Assembly: GCA_964567745.1 (NCBI GenBank)
Contig: CAZMNY010000008.1
Coordinates: forward strand, 183,533-247,532
Direction: 5' to 3'
DNA length: 64,000 nucleotides
DNA from: CAZMNY01 sp964567745
GTDB taxonomy: Bacteria > Planctomycetota > Planctomycetia > Pirellulales > Pirellulaceae
Shown one piece after another: positions 27,791 to 35,494 of the stretch (positions within the stretch are counted from its first letter, which is position 1; every line of letters begins with the position of its first letter). The position numbers and the translations under genes were made by a program. Below the pieces are notes generated by a model that made no database searches, was not told where the DNA came from, and saw only the letters and a list, made by a program, of their open reading frames with translations.

Positions 27791-28072
27791 CTAGCTCACG
27801 AATCCAGCGTATTTGAGAATTCCCGTTGCAACGAGAATAGACGCCACAACAAAGATAGGGGTCGCAACGTCTGCGCACGCGTCCGGGTGGGTGCCGGAGC
27901 AGCTTGATTTGATGGCGCGGGAGGGCAAACAACAAGCAAGTGTGCTAGCCGCTCTGGAGCGGATATCCGAATCTTGATCTGACCACTGCTGCGGTGGCTT
28001 CGCTGCTTGCTCGGGCGGTATTGCGAGTAAGAGCAAGATGGGGAGTAAGAGAGGAATAGAGAAAAGTCGCAA
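27791..28072 (-). CDS. possible small exported membrane protein between cpaE and cpaF
   Basis: A 93-residue frame starting at TTG nine bases after the cpaE stop. The N terminus (MRLFSIPLLLPILLLLAIPP) looks like a signal sequence, the middle holds five Cys residues in CCLPSRAIKSSCSGTHPDAC, and residues 72-90 form a second hydrophobic helix (TPIFVVASILVATGIL). This non-random topology and the snug position in the operon support a real gene, but there is no strong ribosome binding site and no known family. It could be an accessory of the pilus machine. Confidence 0.45.
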   Translation of the reverse strand: MRLFSIPLLLPILLLLAIPPEQAAKPPQQWSDQDSDIRSRAASTLACCLPSRAIKSSCSGTHPDACADVATPIFVVASILVATGILKYAGFVS

Positions 28073-28081
28073 CTTGGAAGA

Positions 28082-29302
28082 TTAGCTGGACTCGCTCTTG
28101 GTGCCGCGCGGCCAGAAGCTGAGCCACTTGCTGAGTCCCGGAGCGGCCGCGATCGGCGCCTCGGTCTGCTTCGCGCCCACGAGCGAGTCGGCCAGTTCGT
28201 TGACTGCTTGGGTGATTTGAGCTTTCGGGCTCTGTTCGATCAGCGGCACGCCGTTGTTTCGCATCTCGATCATGACTCGGTAGTCATTGGGGAGTTGCGC
28301 GAAGATCTCGCGGCCAATCGTCTCTTTGGCCTTCTTCAAGCTGATTTCGCCATTGCCCAAGCCGACGCGATTAACGACGATCCGAATCTTGTCCTTCAGC
28401 CCTTCAATTGCCTCGAACGAGCTGAGCAATCGCACGACGTTGCGCAGGCATGGCAAGTTGAGCTGGGTGACCAAGACAACTTGACTGGCTGCCTCCAACG
28501 CCACCATGTCGACAGCGGTGTACGACTTGGAAATGTCGAGAACCAAGTGCGAAAACGTCGCCTTGAGCAAACCGATCACGCGATGAAGAGAATCGGGCGT
28601 AATACAGGCTGTATCTTGCAGTTGGACCGGCCGCGGAAGCAAGTAGAGGCCGGAGGAGTGCTTGGTGAGAGATCGCTTGAGCAGGGCAAAGTCGAGCCGG
28701 CTGATGTTCTGCGCGACGTCGACCAAGGTATAGTCCGGGATGCTGTCGAGAAACACATCGGCGTCGCCGAGCGCCAAGTCCAGGTCGACCAGTGCGACTG
28801 AGTTGCGGTCTTGATTGGCGAGCGTGCAAGCGACGTTGACCGCGACGCTGGTCGTGCCGACTCCGCCCGTCGCACCGGCAACGGCGATCACCGAGCTGCC
28901 TCGGACTTGCCCATCATTAGAGGCGCCCTTCGCCGCACCAACTCGCTGCAACGCGGCAGCGAGATCTTCGCCTCGTACAGGCCGAGTCAAGAACTCTTTG
29001 GCGCCCGCTCGCATCGAATTCAGGATCAGCTGGCCATCGTCTTCTTCGCTGATAACAAGAATGCTGCAATCCGGCGCATTGACGCGAAGACTGTCGATAA
29101 GCTTGAGCGCTTGCTCGACGTTGTTGTCGAGACTGACAATACCGATTTCAGGATGAGTTTGCTCGACGACATCGGCAAAGAACTCATACTTACCGCACTC
29201 GGCTTCCAGCCAGACCACATCCATGCTCAAGAGAATATTCTTGAGTTGCTCGCGGCTCTGATCGTCGGGGTCGACGATGGCTAGGCGAAAAACATTTCTC
29301 AT
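28082..29302 (-). CDS. cpaE: Tad pilus localisation ATPase-like protein CpaE/TadZ
   Basis: A 406-residue protein with an N-terminal receiver-like domain (about 5-125, IVDPDDQSREQLKNIL ... ILVISEEDDG ... AKEFLTRPV) and a C-terminal MinD/ParA-type domain. The nucleotide loop reads GATGGVGTTS (143-152): the signature lysine of the deviant Walker A before the last Thr/Ser is Thr here, as in many TadZ proteins, so ATP turnover may be weak. TadZ marks the site of pilus assembly at the pole or membrane. The start at 29302 is used because the short extension to 29317 is not conserved. Confidence 0.88.
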   Translation of the reverse strand: MRNVFRLAIVDPDDQSREQLKNILLSMDVVWLEAECGKYEFFADVVEQTHPEIGIVSLDNNVEQALKLIDSLRVNAPDCSILVISEEDDGQLILNSMRAGAKEFLTRPVRGEDLAAALQRVGAAKGASNDGQVRGSSVIAVAGATGGVGTTSVAVNVACTLANQDRNSVALVDLDLALGDADVFLDSIPDYTLVDVAQNISRLDFALLKRSLTKHSSGLYLLPRPVQLQDTACITPDSLHRVIGLLKATFSHLVLDISKSYTAVDMVALEAASQVVLVTQLNLPCLRNVVRLLSSFEAIEGLKDKIRIVVNRVGLGNGEISLKKAKETIGREIFAQLPNDYRVMIEMRNNGVPLIEQSPKAQITQAVNELADSLVGAKQTEAPIAAAPGLSKWLSFWPRGTKSESS

Positions 29303-29375
29303 TCCATGTTCTCTCAATTAAGCGAATTGTCCGTCACGTCCGTCGCGAAGGGCAAGGCTCTTGATTCGGTTGTGG

Positions 29376-30986
29376 CTAACGCACAACATCGTATCCTTGC
29401 GGCCCAATCAATCCCGATTCCACTCGCCGATGTGGCGGCCTCGCTGCTGCGTTTTCAGTTTCGGCGTGCCCGAAGGGGTTACGTAAAGGAGCGTAGTTGA
29501 CCGAATCCGATGCTCCGTCTTGTTGCGATTCCAGAGGTAGCGGGACGGCGCGGTGCGGGCCGTCAACTGGCGCCGAGAAGCCGGGAAGCGCGTGGCCGGA
29601 GCCGTTCACGCAGTTCGGGCATGACCCGTCCACACAGCACTTCGGCACTTCCAAGTATCGGCGGCCGTACAGTTCGATATCCGTTGGCGAGCGGGTGAAT
29701 CCGCCAGGACCGCAGGGTGGCACTTCATGGGGGTCCATCGCTGAGGCGAACTGAGGCGTCACGGTGATCACCAATTCGATTTCGTTCTCAACCTCTTCGA
29801 TGCGTCCGAACAAGGTCCCAATCCAGGGCATTTCGGAGAGCCATGGCAGGCCCATTCGCTCGGTCTCGACGCGAGTTTGAACCAAGCCGGCCAGCGCCAG
29901 AGTTTGGCCAGCTCGCATCTCCACGCCGGTGTCGACCCAGCGGTTGCGGATGCCTGGAATGGTGACGTTCTGAATCGTCACGCTTCGCGACGGATCGACT
30001 TCACTCACCATCGGGCGAATTTCAAGGCGAATGTGGCCGTTTGCGAGCACAAGCGGAACGAAATCGACTCGAGTTCCGATCTCTTTGTATTCAATCGAGA
30101 ACGTGCCCAGACTTTGCGGGACGAGAATCGGAAGTTCGCCGCCAGATTGGAAACTGGCGGGACGTCCGCTCACAGTGACCAGCGTCGGCTCGGCAAGCAC
30201 CTTGGCCAGATTGTTTTGCCGTAGCGCTTCCATGAAGCCGAAAAAGCTACCGGCGTTGTCGACGACCCCAAATGCGAGCGTCTCTCCGCCGGAAGAGGCG
30301 GCTGCCGTCAAACCTGTGCCGACCAATCCGGCCGCTCGGCTAATCACCGCGTCGTTCCCGTTAAAGAACGCCCAGTCAAAGCCGAGCTTCCTGAGCCGAG
30401 TGCGCGAGACTTCCATCACTTTCACGTGCAGCAGAATCTGCTGGGCGCCGCCGACATCAATCTTGTTGATGACCTTGGGGTAATAGTCTTCGGCCATGCT
30501 GACAATTTGGCCGACCATTTCGGCGTTGGGCACGAATCCCGAAATGACCACACTGCTAGCCAGCGGTCGGACTCGCAATGACGCTTGGGGGAATTCGGAA
30601 ATCAGCAGGTTCTCGAGTTCGCGGGCATCCCCGAAAACAATGACGTCAACCAAGTAGACCTTGCCTGCTTTGTCCCACATCTTCAAATTCGTCACGCCCG
30701 GTTTGCGGGCGGAGATCTGAATCTGGTTGGTGGAAAGCGGCTGAACTTGAATGATTTCTGGATTATCGACGGACATTCTTGGGACGTCGAAGTCCATCGT
30801 CAGTAGTTTGCTCGTCGTGGAGATGATCTCCAGGCGATGATAAGCTTCCTTGATCTTGAAGTTGGCTGTCTGGCTCGCAAAGCTCGCATGCTGTGCATGG
30901 GCGAGTTTGGGAGCGGCAGCCGTCGACCATGCAAAGGTCACAGCGCTGATTGCGACGACGGTCCATGCCGTAGAGTTGCTTGACAT
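29376..30986 (-). CDS. cpaC: Tad pilus outer-membrane secretin CpaC/RcpA
   Basis: A 536-residue type II/III secretin. A signal peptide (1-31) precedes the N domain with the pilus-type beta segment (VDNPEIIQVQPLSTNQIQIS) and a BON-like region, then the secretin domain with ALRQNNLAKVLAEPTLVTVSG, the conserved GGELPILVPQ, GTRVDFVPLVLANGHIRL and the end motif WLSEMPWIGTLFG. After the secretin domain come about 100 extra residues with a Cys cluster (CCVDGSCPNC), not usual in RcpA. It forms the outer-membrane channel for the Flp pilus. AAGGA nine bases upstream supports the ATG. Confidence 0.93.
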   Translation of the reverse strand: MSSNSTAWTVVAISAVTFAWSTAAAPKLAHAQHASFASQTANFKIKEAYHRLEIISTTSKLLTMDFDVPRMSVDNPEIIQVQPLSTNQIQISARKPGVTNLKMWDKAGKVYLVDVIVFGDARELENLLISEFPQASLRVRPLASSVVISGFVPNAEMVGQIVSMAEDYYPKVINKIDVGGAQQILLHVKVMEVSRTRLRKLGFDWAFFNGNDAVISRAAGLVGTGLTAAASSGGETLAFGVVDNAGSFFGFMEALRQNNLAKVLAEPTLVTVSGRPASFQSGGELPILVPQSLGTFSIEYKEIGTRVDFVPLVLANGHIRLEIRPMVSEVDPSRSVTIQNVTIPGIRNRWVDTGVEMRAGQTLALAGLVQTRVETERMGLPWLSEMPWIGTLFGRIEEVENEIELVITVTPQFASAMDPHEVPPCGPGGFTRSPTDIELYGRRYLEVPKCCVDGSCPNCVNGSGHALPGFSAPVDGPHRAVPLPLESQQDGASDSVNYAPLRNPFGHAETENAAARPPHRRVESGLIGPQGYDVVR

Positions 30987-31062
30987 CCGTGTAATTCCTT
31001 ATGCGCATCCAACGCATGTTCGTCCGTGGGTTATGTCGGCTATCGGCCCCAGGCGGCGGGTA

Positions 31063-32163
31063 TTAGAAGCTGTCTTCGCTTCCGTCGCCATCCTTGGACT
31101 GATCGCCATCATCCGTCGCGCCAAAACTGTCTTCATCGTCAAAATCGGGCAGTCCGCCACCGTCACTGGAGCTTGTCGAGGCGCTCAGATCGGGTGAACC
31201 GCCATTTGGGGGGCTCGTGTTTGAGTTGCTTTGGGGAGACTTAAAGCTGTCTGAATCTTCGTCGCTCACGACCCGCGGCAACTCGCCTTCCTTGAACCAA
31301 ACATGCCGCTTGGCGCCGTCAGGGTAGATCACCGTCATCTGGGCCTTGGGCTGAACCGGCGCTGGTTTGACTGGCTCTTGCGTCGTGAGCACGACAGCCC
31401 GCGTCGTCGGCTCAGCGGGGTCTTCGCGTTCATCGGCGCGGTCGACGGCGCCATTAAGGATTGAATCGAGCGTCGCGTCCGCGGTGTTTGTTTCGTCGTT
31501 GGCTTCGTCAGGCCGGCGAAGCGTCAGTTGAAGATCACCGATTTGAGAGGCCAAGTACAACTTGGCCGCCTGATCGGGTTTGACAAGGAATGAGATCGTC
31601 TTCGCGCTGACCTTGTTCCCCTCTTTGTCATAAGCTCTTTCGGTTTCTGCATTAACGGCGAAGATGCGAACGTCTTTGAGCACCGATCGAATGCCAGTGA
31701 AGTCAACGTCTCTCGACTGACGTAGGAAAACCATCAAGTCGACGCGATCACCCGGGTTCAAGAGACCGTTGTGAGCGGCGCTGATATCGACTTTCACCGT
31801 GCAAACTCGATAACCATCGGGGATTAGCAAAGCGTTTGAATTGCGGTTTTCGGGATCAAGAACCTTTTTCTCGATGATGATTTCGCCTTTGTAGAGTCGC
31901 TGTGCGGCGTATTTGTTCTCGAGATTCTCAAGGTTCTTGACGGCGCCTTCCGGCACCCGATCCTTGGGCCACTCTTCAAGTTGCACGTTGGTCGAGCTGA
32001 ATTCTTCGTCGATGTCGATTTCGGACATGGCGACGAAGACTTTCGTCGTCTCGACAGCAACCGACTCGCCGCCTTGCTTGCCGACCACTTGGAAAGCCGC
32101 GAAGGCTGCAACGAGCCCACACCCCATGGCGACCATAACGAGAATCAGCGATTTGGGACGCAT
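31063..32163 (-). CDS. cpaB: Flp pilus assembly protein CpaB/RcpC
   Basis: A 366-residue protein with an N-terminal membrane anchor (5-25), a SAF domain (about 42-130, VFVAMSEIDIDEEFSSTNVQ ... RVCTVKVDISAAHNGLLNPGDRVDLMVF) and a beta-rich periplasmic part. The C-terminal 120 residues are low-complexity, with Ser, Asp and Gly runs. CpaB sits in the periplasm and connects the secretin to the inner-membrane part; SAF domains may bind carbohydrate. AGG nine bases upstream supports the ATG. Confidence 0.9.
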   Translation of the reverse strand: MRPKSLILVMVAMGCGLVAAFAAFQVVGKQGGESVAVETTKVFVAMSEIDIDEEFSSTNVQLEEWPKDRVPEGAVKNLENLENKYAAQRLYKGEIIIEKKVLDPENRNSNALLIPDGYRVCTVKVDISAAHNGLLNPGDRVDLMVFLRQSRDVDFTGIRSVLKDVRIFAVNAETERAYDKEGNKVSAKTISFLVKPDQAAKLYLASQIGDLQLTLRRPDEANDETNTADATLDSILNGAVDRADEREDPAEPTTRAVVLTTQEPVKPAPVQPKAQMTVIYPDGAKRHVWFKEGELPRVVSDEDSDSFKSPQSNSNTSPPNGGSPDLSASTSSSDGGGLPDFDDEDSFGATDDGDQSKDGDGSEDSF

Positions 32164-32269
32164 GACGTTTTACCTGTTGTTGTTAGGTCCGGTCTTCGAA
32201 TGCCGTCCGTATCGCTGCAGCCAACGATGGCCGCTCCTTCCACTCATCTTGGGCGGCAAACGCATCCGT

Positions 32270-32791
32270 TCAGGATTCGCTGTCTCGCCCACTTTCGCGC
32301 CGCACGACCGATCGGGCGCTCAAATTCGTATTGCCTAAGAACGCTGGCGAGGGCAGCCAACTGACGCTATGGAAGGGAATCGATACCGTCACCGTGATCT
32401 GCTCACCGTCACCGGCATTCGCGGGCTCTATCGGGGTTAGGCTAACTCGAGCATCGGAGACGCTCTTGCCAGCCAAGTAGTTTCTAATCGTCTTGTTGAC
32501 TTGCTCTGAGGTGGTTCCAGGCAGCTGGGCGTGTTCGGCGCCTTCACGAGCTGCGTTGGTGATGACTTGTTGGACGACGATCATCCGTCCGAATTCGATC
32601 ATCCCGAAAACCAGCAGCAGCACGATGGGCGCAACGACCGCAAACTCGACAGCTGTCGCCCCCCGTCGTTTCTGTCGGCCTACACAACCCAATCGGATTA
32701 ATTGGTATGTCTTGACCCGCAAATCCGCCGTTGTCTTCGTATTCACCTTAGAGCCGCCAAGAGCCTCAAGGCCCCTATTTTGATGGCTCAT
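32270..32791 (-). CDS. tadE: TadE-like pseudopilin
   Basis: A 173-residue TadE-type protein. After a basic leader, RRGATAVEFAVVAPIVLLLVFGMIEFG shows the type IV prepilin-like motif G(44)/ATAVE with Glu at +5 and the hydrophobic helix; the rest is a beta-rich periplasmic domain. It would be cut by the neighbouring prepilin peptidase. Its ATG overlaps the tadV stop by four bases (ATGA). Only one TadE/TadF-like gene is visible, whereas many Tad loci have two or three. Confidence 0.88.
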   Translation of the reverse strand: MSHQNRGLEALGGSKVNTKTTADLRVKTYQLIRLGCVGRQKRRGATAVEFAVVAPIVLLLVFGMIEFGRMIVVQQVITNAAREGAEHAQLPGTTSEQVNKTIRNYLAGKSVSDARVSLTPIEPANAGDGEQITVTVSIPFHSVSWLPSPAFLGNTNLSARSVVRRESGRDSES

Positions 32792-33390
32792 AGCAGCATA
32801 CCCATCCAAGCGAAGTATCCAATCGTTCCGATGGCGATTGGAATGCCGTAGGGCAGCAATAACATGGTGGGCTTCCGGACTGCGGCGCGTTCGGCCAGCT
32901 GAGTCGGATTTCCCACGCTCTTGATTTCGTCGAGCAACATCCAGAACTGGCTGGAGTGCTTTCCCCAGGCTTTGCGTTTGAGCACCATCAGGACAGCCAT
33001 CACGGCGCCGATGATGGTCGAAATAGCAAAGGCGTAAAACATGGCCATAGCTGGATTGACTTCGGCGATGCTTGTCGCGTCGAGCATGACGTACATCCAG
33101 GCCCCGACACCAGCGAGCAGCTTTACGTCGCCGGCGCCCATGCCGCCTATGGCGTACGCGGGCAGGAGCAGAACGAGCCCGATCACCGAACCGCCGATGC
33201 TCCAGGCCAACCCGACCCAGCCGAACATCAGGCCGCTAACGACCCAGCCGCTGATGATCATGGGAAAGGTCAACCAGTTGGGCACTTTGAGTTGAATGCC
33301 GTCGATGACAGCGGCCCAGACTAGCAGTGCGGTGGTGAGCCAGACTGGCCAATGCTGCACAAAGCTCTCTTGCATTGAATCGAATTGCAT
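32788..33390 (-). CDS. tadV: prepilin peptidase TadV/CpaA (A24 family)
   Basis: A 200-residue polytopic aspartic peptidase. The two catalytic aspartates are visible: Asp30 in VIDGIQLKVPN and Asp88 in GGMGAGDVKL (GxGD motif). It removes the leader from the Flp pilin and the TadE pseudopilin at the inner membrane. It lacks the long N-terminal methyltransferase domain of PilD, as expected for TadV. AAGG upstream supports the ATG at 33390. Confidence 0.92.
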   Translation of the reverse strand: MQFDSMQESFVQHWPVWLTTALLVWAAVIDGIQLKVPNWLTFPMIISGWVVSGLMFGWVGLAWSIGGSVIGLVLLLPAYAIGGMGAGDVKLLAGVGAWMYVMLDATSIAEVNPAMAMFYAFAISTIIGAVMAVLMVLKRKAWGKHSSQFWMLLDEIKSVGNPTQLAERAAVRKPTMLLLPYGIPIAIGTIGYFAWMGMLL

Positions 33391-33522
33391 CTCACCTTCT
33401 CCGATCGCTTTCCCGTGTTCTCATGCGAGCCGTCATTTTTTGGCGGCCCGCCATTGCTCAACTTGAAGCTCTAAACCGATGCCCGCGAACTTGCCGTCTC
33501 GCGACATCCGCGCTGACGGAGC

Positions 33523-33633
33523 CTACGCTCGCATCGCGTACAAGCAGCTAAACAAAGCTCCGGCCACGGTAAAAACGTAGCACAGTATTTCAAACCCGCC
33601 GGACATTGCGCCGCTGGGAATCATGGGAAACAT
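33523..33633 (-). CDS. 36-residue membrane peptide in the Tad locus
   Basis: A short frame coding MFPMIPSGAMSGGFEILCYV followed by FTVAGALFSCLYAMRA, which is one membrane helix with short ends. AGGAG at a seven-base spacing before the ATG is among the best ribosome binding sites in the locus and argues for real translation. It lies between the Flp pilin and the prepilin peptidase genes. It has no prepilin cleavage motif (no Gly followed by Glu at +5), so it is not a second pilin. Family unknown. Confidence 0.65.
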   Translation of the reverse strand: MFPMIPSGAMSGGFEILCYVFTVAGALFSCLYAMRA

Positions 33634-33744
33634 CGTCTCGCTCCTTTCTCGAAAGAGGCCGCGCGTGGAACGGCGAAGACCCCCTGGGCGCAGGGCGCAA
33701 AGGGGGCATCGTCGATCCAAAAGCGTGACTCAATTGCGGCTAGA

Positions 33745-33924
33745 CTAGCTGCCGCCGAGCTGGCTTGAGATGCTGTTGAACGTGCTGTTCGCGTTCGTAC
33801 CAATCGCCTGAATGGCGGTCAGACAAACAATCACGATCAAAGCGAGCATGACAGCGTATTCCACAGCGGTCGGGCCATCTTCCGACACGAGGAACTGTTG
33901 TACCTTCTGAGCAAAACTTCTCAT
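33745..33924 (-). CDS. flp: Flp-type pilin
   Basis: A 59-residue prepilin: leader MRSFAQKVQQFLVSEDG, cleavage after Gly17, then PTAVEYAVMLALIVIVCLTA with Glu and Tyr at +5/+6, the Flp hallmark, and a short tail rich in Asn, Ser and Gly. It is the main subunit of the thin adhesive Flp pilus and the first gene of the cluster. GGAGG five bases before the ATG at 33924 fixes the start and implies strong translation. Confidence 0.93.
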   Translation of the reverse strand: MRSFAQKVQQFLVSEDGPTAVEYAVMLALIVIVCLTAIQAIGTNANSTFNSISSQLGGS

Positions 33925-34534
33925 GGCATCCTCCAAGGCGGAATTCGATTGCGGCGAATCCCAAAACATCGAAACGTGGACAACTGAATTCGGCTGCAAC
34001 GCGACGCAAAAGCGTCAACCCGTCATGCGCTGAACGAATTCAAACGATATGTTGTGCCTCGTGCCCTCGTCAGACTGCCACAGCTCTCGCTTGAGACGTT
34101 CCCAAGGGAAAGCCGAACACCCTTTCGGCAGCTCGGCTACCGTTCGTAAACGGCCCTGAGCTTTGCGCCCCAACCTTTCGGCCGGTTTGCCTTTCTCGAG
34201 GATGGTGAGGCGACAGGTTCGCACCAAAATGGAAAGAACTTCTGATTGCTCGATCCGAATGGACCAAGTAAAGACATGAAGTGAACAGTTGCTCCTGCGA
34301 CTTGTCGAGGCTGCCTTTCCTCGACACTTGAAACCTAGGTCGGATTCATCAGGAGTCAAACTAACCGCAGTCCGTTTCTTTAGAAATTCAATGTGCGAAC
34401 CGACCGGGCCAACCTTTCGCGTTCGTGCTGTAACGGCTGATCGTCTGGCAATGTTGTTTCGGAAAGCTCCGCCTCGCCAGGCGACTCGGGTCGTGGGCAG
34501 CGTCCTGGTCCGGACCGTCAAGCTATAGTTTCCG
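33925..34534. other. upstream region of the Tad pilus cluster
   Basis: It lies between the Flp pilin gene (minus) and the toroid-protein gene (plus). On the minus strand ttgacgcttttgcgtcgcgt at 33999-34018 combines a -35-like TTGACG with a small hairpin (GACGC/GCGTC), but no good -10 follows. A 168-codon minus-strand frame here has no ribosome binding site or recognisable sequence and is not called. Confidence 0.4.
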
Positions 34535-35494
34535 GTGTGGCAAGAGTGTAACGTGGAAGTATCAGTTCATTCCCGACCGAGAATTTTAGGGACGGGCGCT
34601 GTGTCGACGAGCGATCGCATTTTGAACAAGCTGGGAACCGGAGTCGTCGGGTACGCCGAATCCAACCAGCCAACGACCGAGCCGACGGCCATGGCGACGC
34701 TGCTGTTGCTCGCCCATGGCCGGCTTGAGGAAGCCGATCGCGGCTTGAGCTGGCTGCTCGAACGTCAGGACGCAAGCGGTTCGCTGGGTATCGCGGAGGG
34801 CGCGGAGGAGCCTTGCTGGCCGACCGGTTTGGGCCTGCTCTGTTTCGTCCGCGCCGCCCAACTTGGCGTCGATTCATCCCGATTCAAAGAGCCGATTCGC
34901 GCCGCGGTCGATTGGCTGCTGAACAATCAAGGCGAGGCGGTTGAGGAGCCGAAGGGCCACGGCGTCTTCGGCCATGACACGACGATGGTGGCTTGGCCCT
35001 GGGTCATTGGCACCCACTCCTGGATGGAGCCGAGTTGTCTTCACATCATTGCGCTTCGCGCCGCCGATCAAGATCGACATCCGAAAACCATGGCGGCTCA
35101 AGACCTTGTTATGGACAGGATCTTGCCGGAAGGCGGCTGCAATTATGGCAACACGTATGTCCTCGGGCAGAAGCTGCGACCTCATCTCCAGCCATCGGGA
35201 ATGGCGGCGGTCGCGCTTTCGGCGTCGTCTAAGTTTGGCGAGTTCATGGGAGCGACGCTCGACTACCTGGAAAAAGAATCGTTGCGAACGAGAGCGGCGG
35301 CGTCTCTGTCATGGAGCTCACTGGGGCTCGTAGCGAATGGCCGTGAACACCGGCCCGATCGTTTGTTGGCGGCCGTCGAGCGCGCTTTTCAAGGCAATGC
35401 GTCCCCGTACCGCATCGCCCTACTGGGGCTGGCGCTGCTTGGCGAAAATTCGCCGCTGTTGCCAACTTGGGAAGTCGCGAGGCAAAATCGATGA
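34535..35494 (+). CDS. terpene-cyclase/prenyltransferase-like alpha-alpha toroid protein
   Basis: A 319-residue soluble helical protein resembling the squalene-hopene cyclase/prenyltransferase beta-subunit fold. Repeats of paired helices are visible (ATLLLLAHGRLEEADRGLSWLLERQDASGS, then IRAAVDWLLNNQGEAV, then GCNYGNTYVLGQKLRPHLQP with SGMAAVALS). QW-like elements (WLLERQDASGS) are present, but the DxDD protonation motif of cyclases is not seen, so it may bind rather than cyclise. The GTG start is tentative; a second GTG at 34553 is possible. Its stop overlaps the DUF362 start (ATGA). Confidence 0.6.
   Translation: MWQECNVEVSVHSRPRILGTGAVSTSDRILNKLGTGVVGYAESNQPTTEPTAMATLLLLAHGRLEEADRGLSWLLERQDASGSLGIAEGAEEPCWPTGLGLLCFVRAAQLGVDSSRFKEPIRAAVDWLLNNQGEAVEEPKGHGVFGHDTTMVAWPWVIGTHSWMEPSCLHIIALRAADQDRHPKTMAAQDLVMDRILPEGGCNYGNTYVLGQKLRPHLQPSGMAAVALSASSKFGEFMGATLDYLEKESLRTRAAASLSWSSLGLVANGREHRPDRLLAAVERAFQGNASPYRIALLGLALLGENSPLLPTWEVARQNR

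Noticed and set aside
34015..34521. 168-codon minus-strand frame upstream of the Flp pilin
   Set aside because: No ribosome binding site, Ser/Arg/Thr-rich sequence without family look, and the region has to hold the promoter of the pilus operon.
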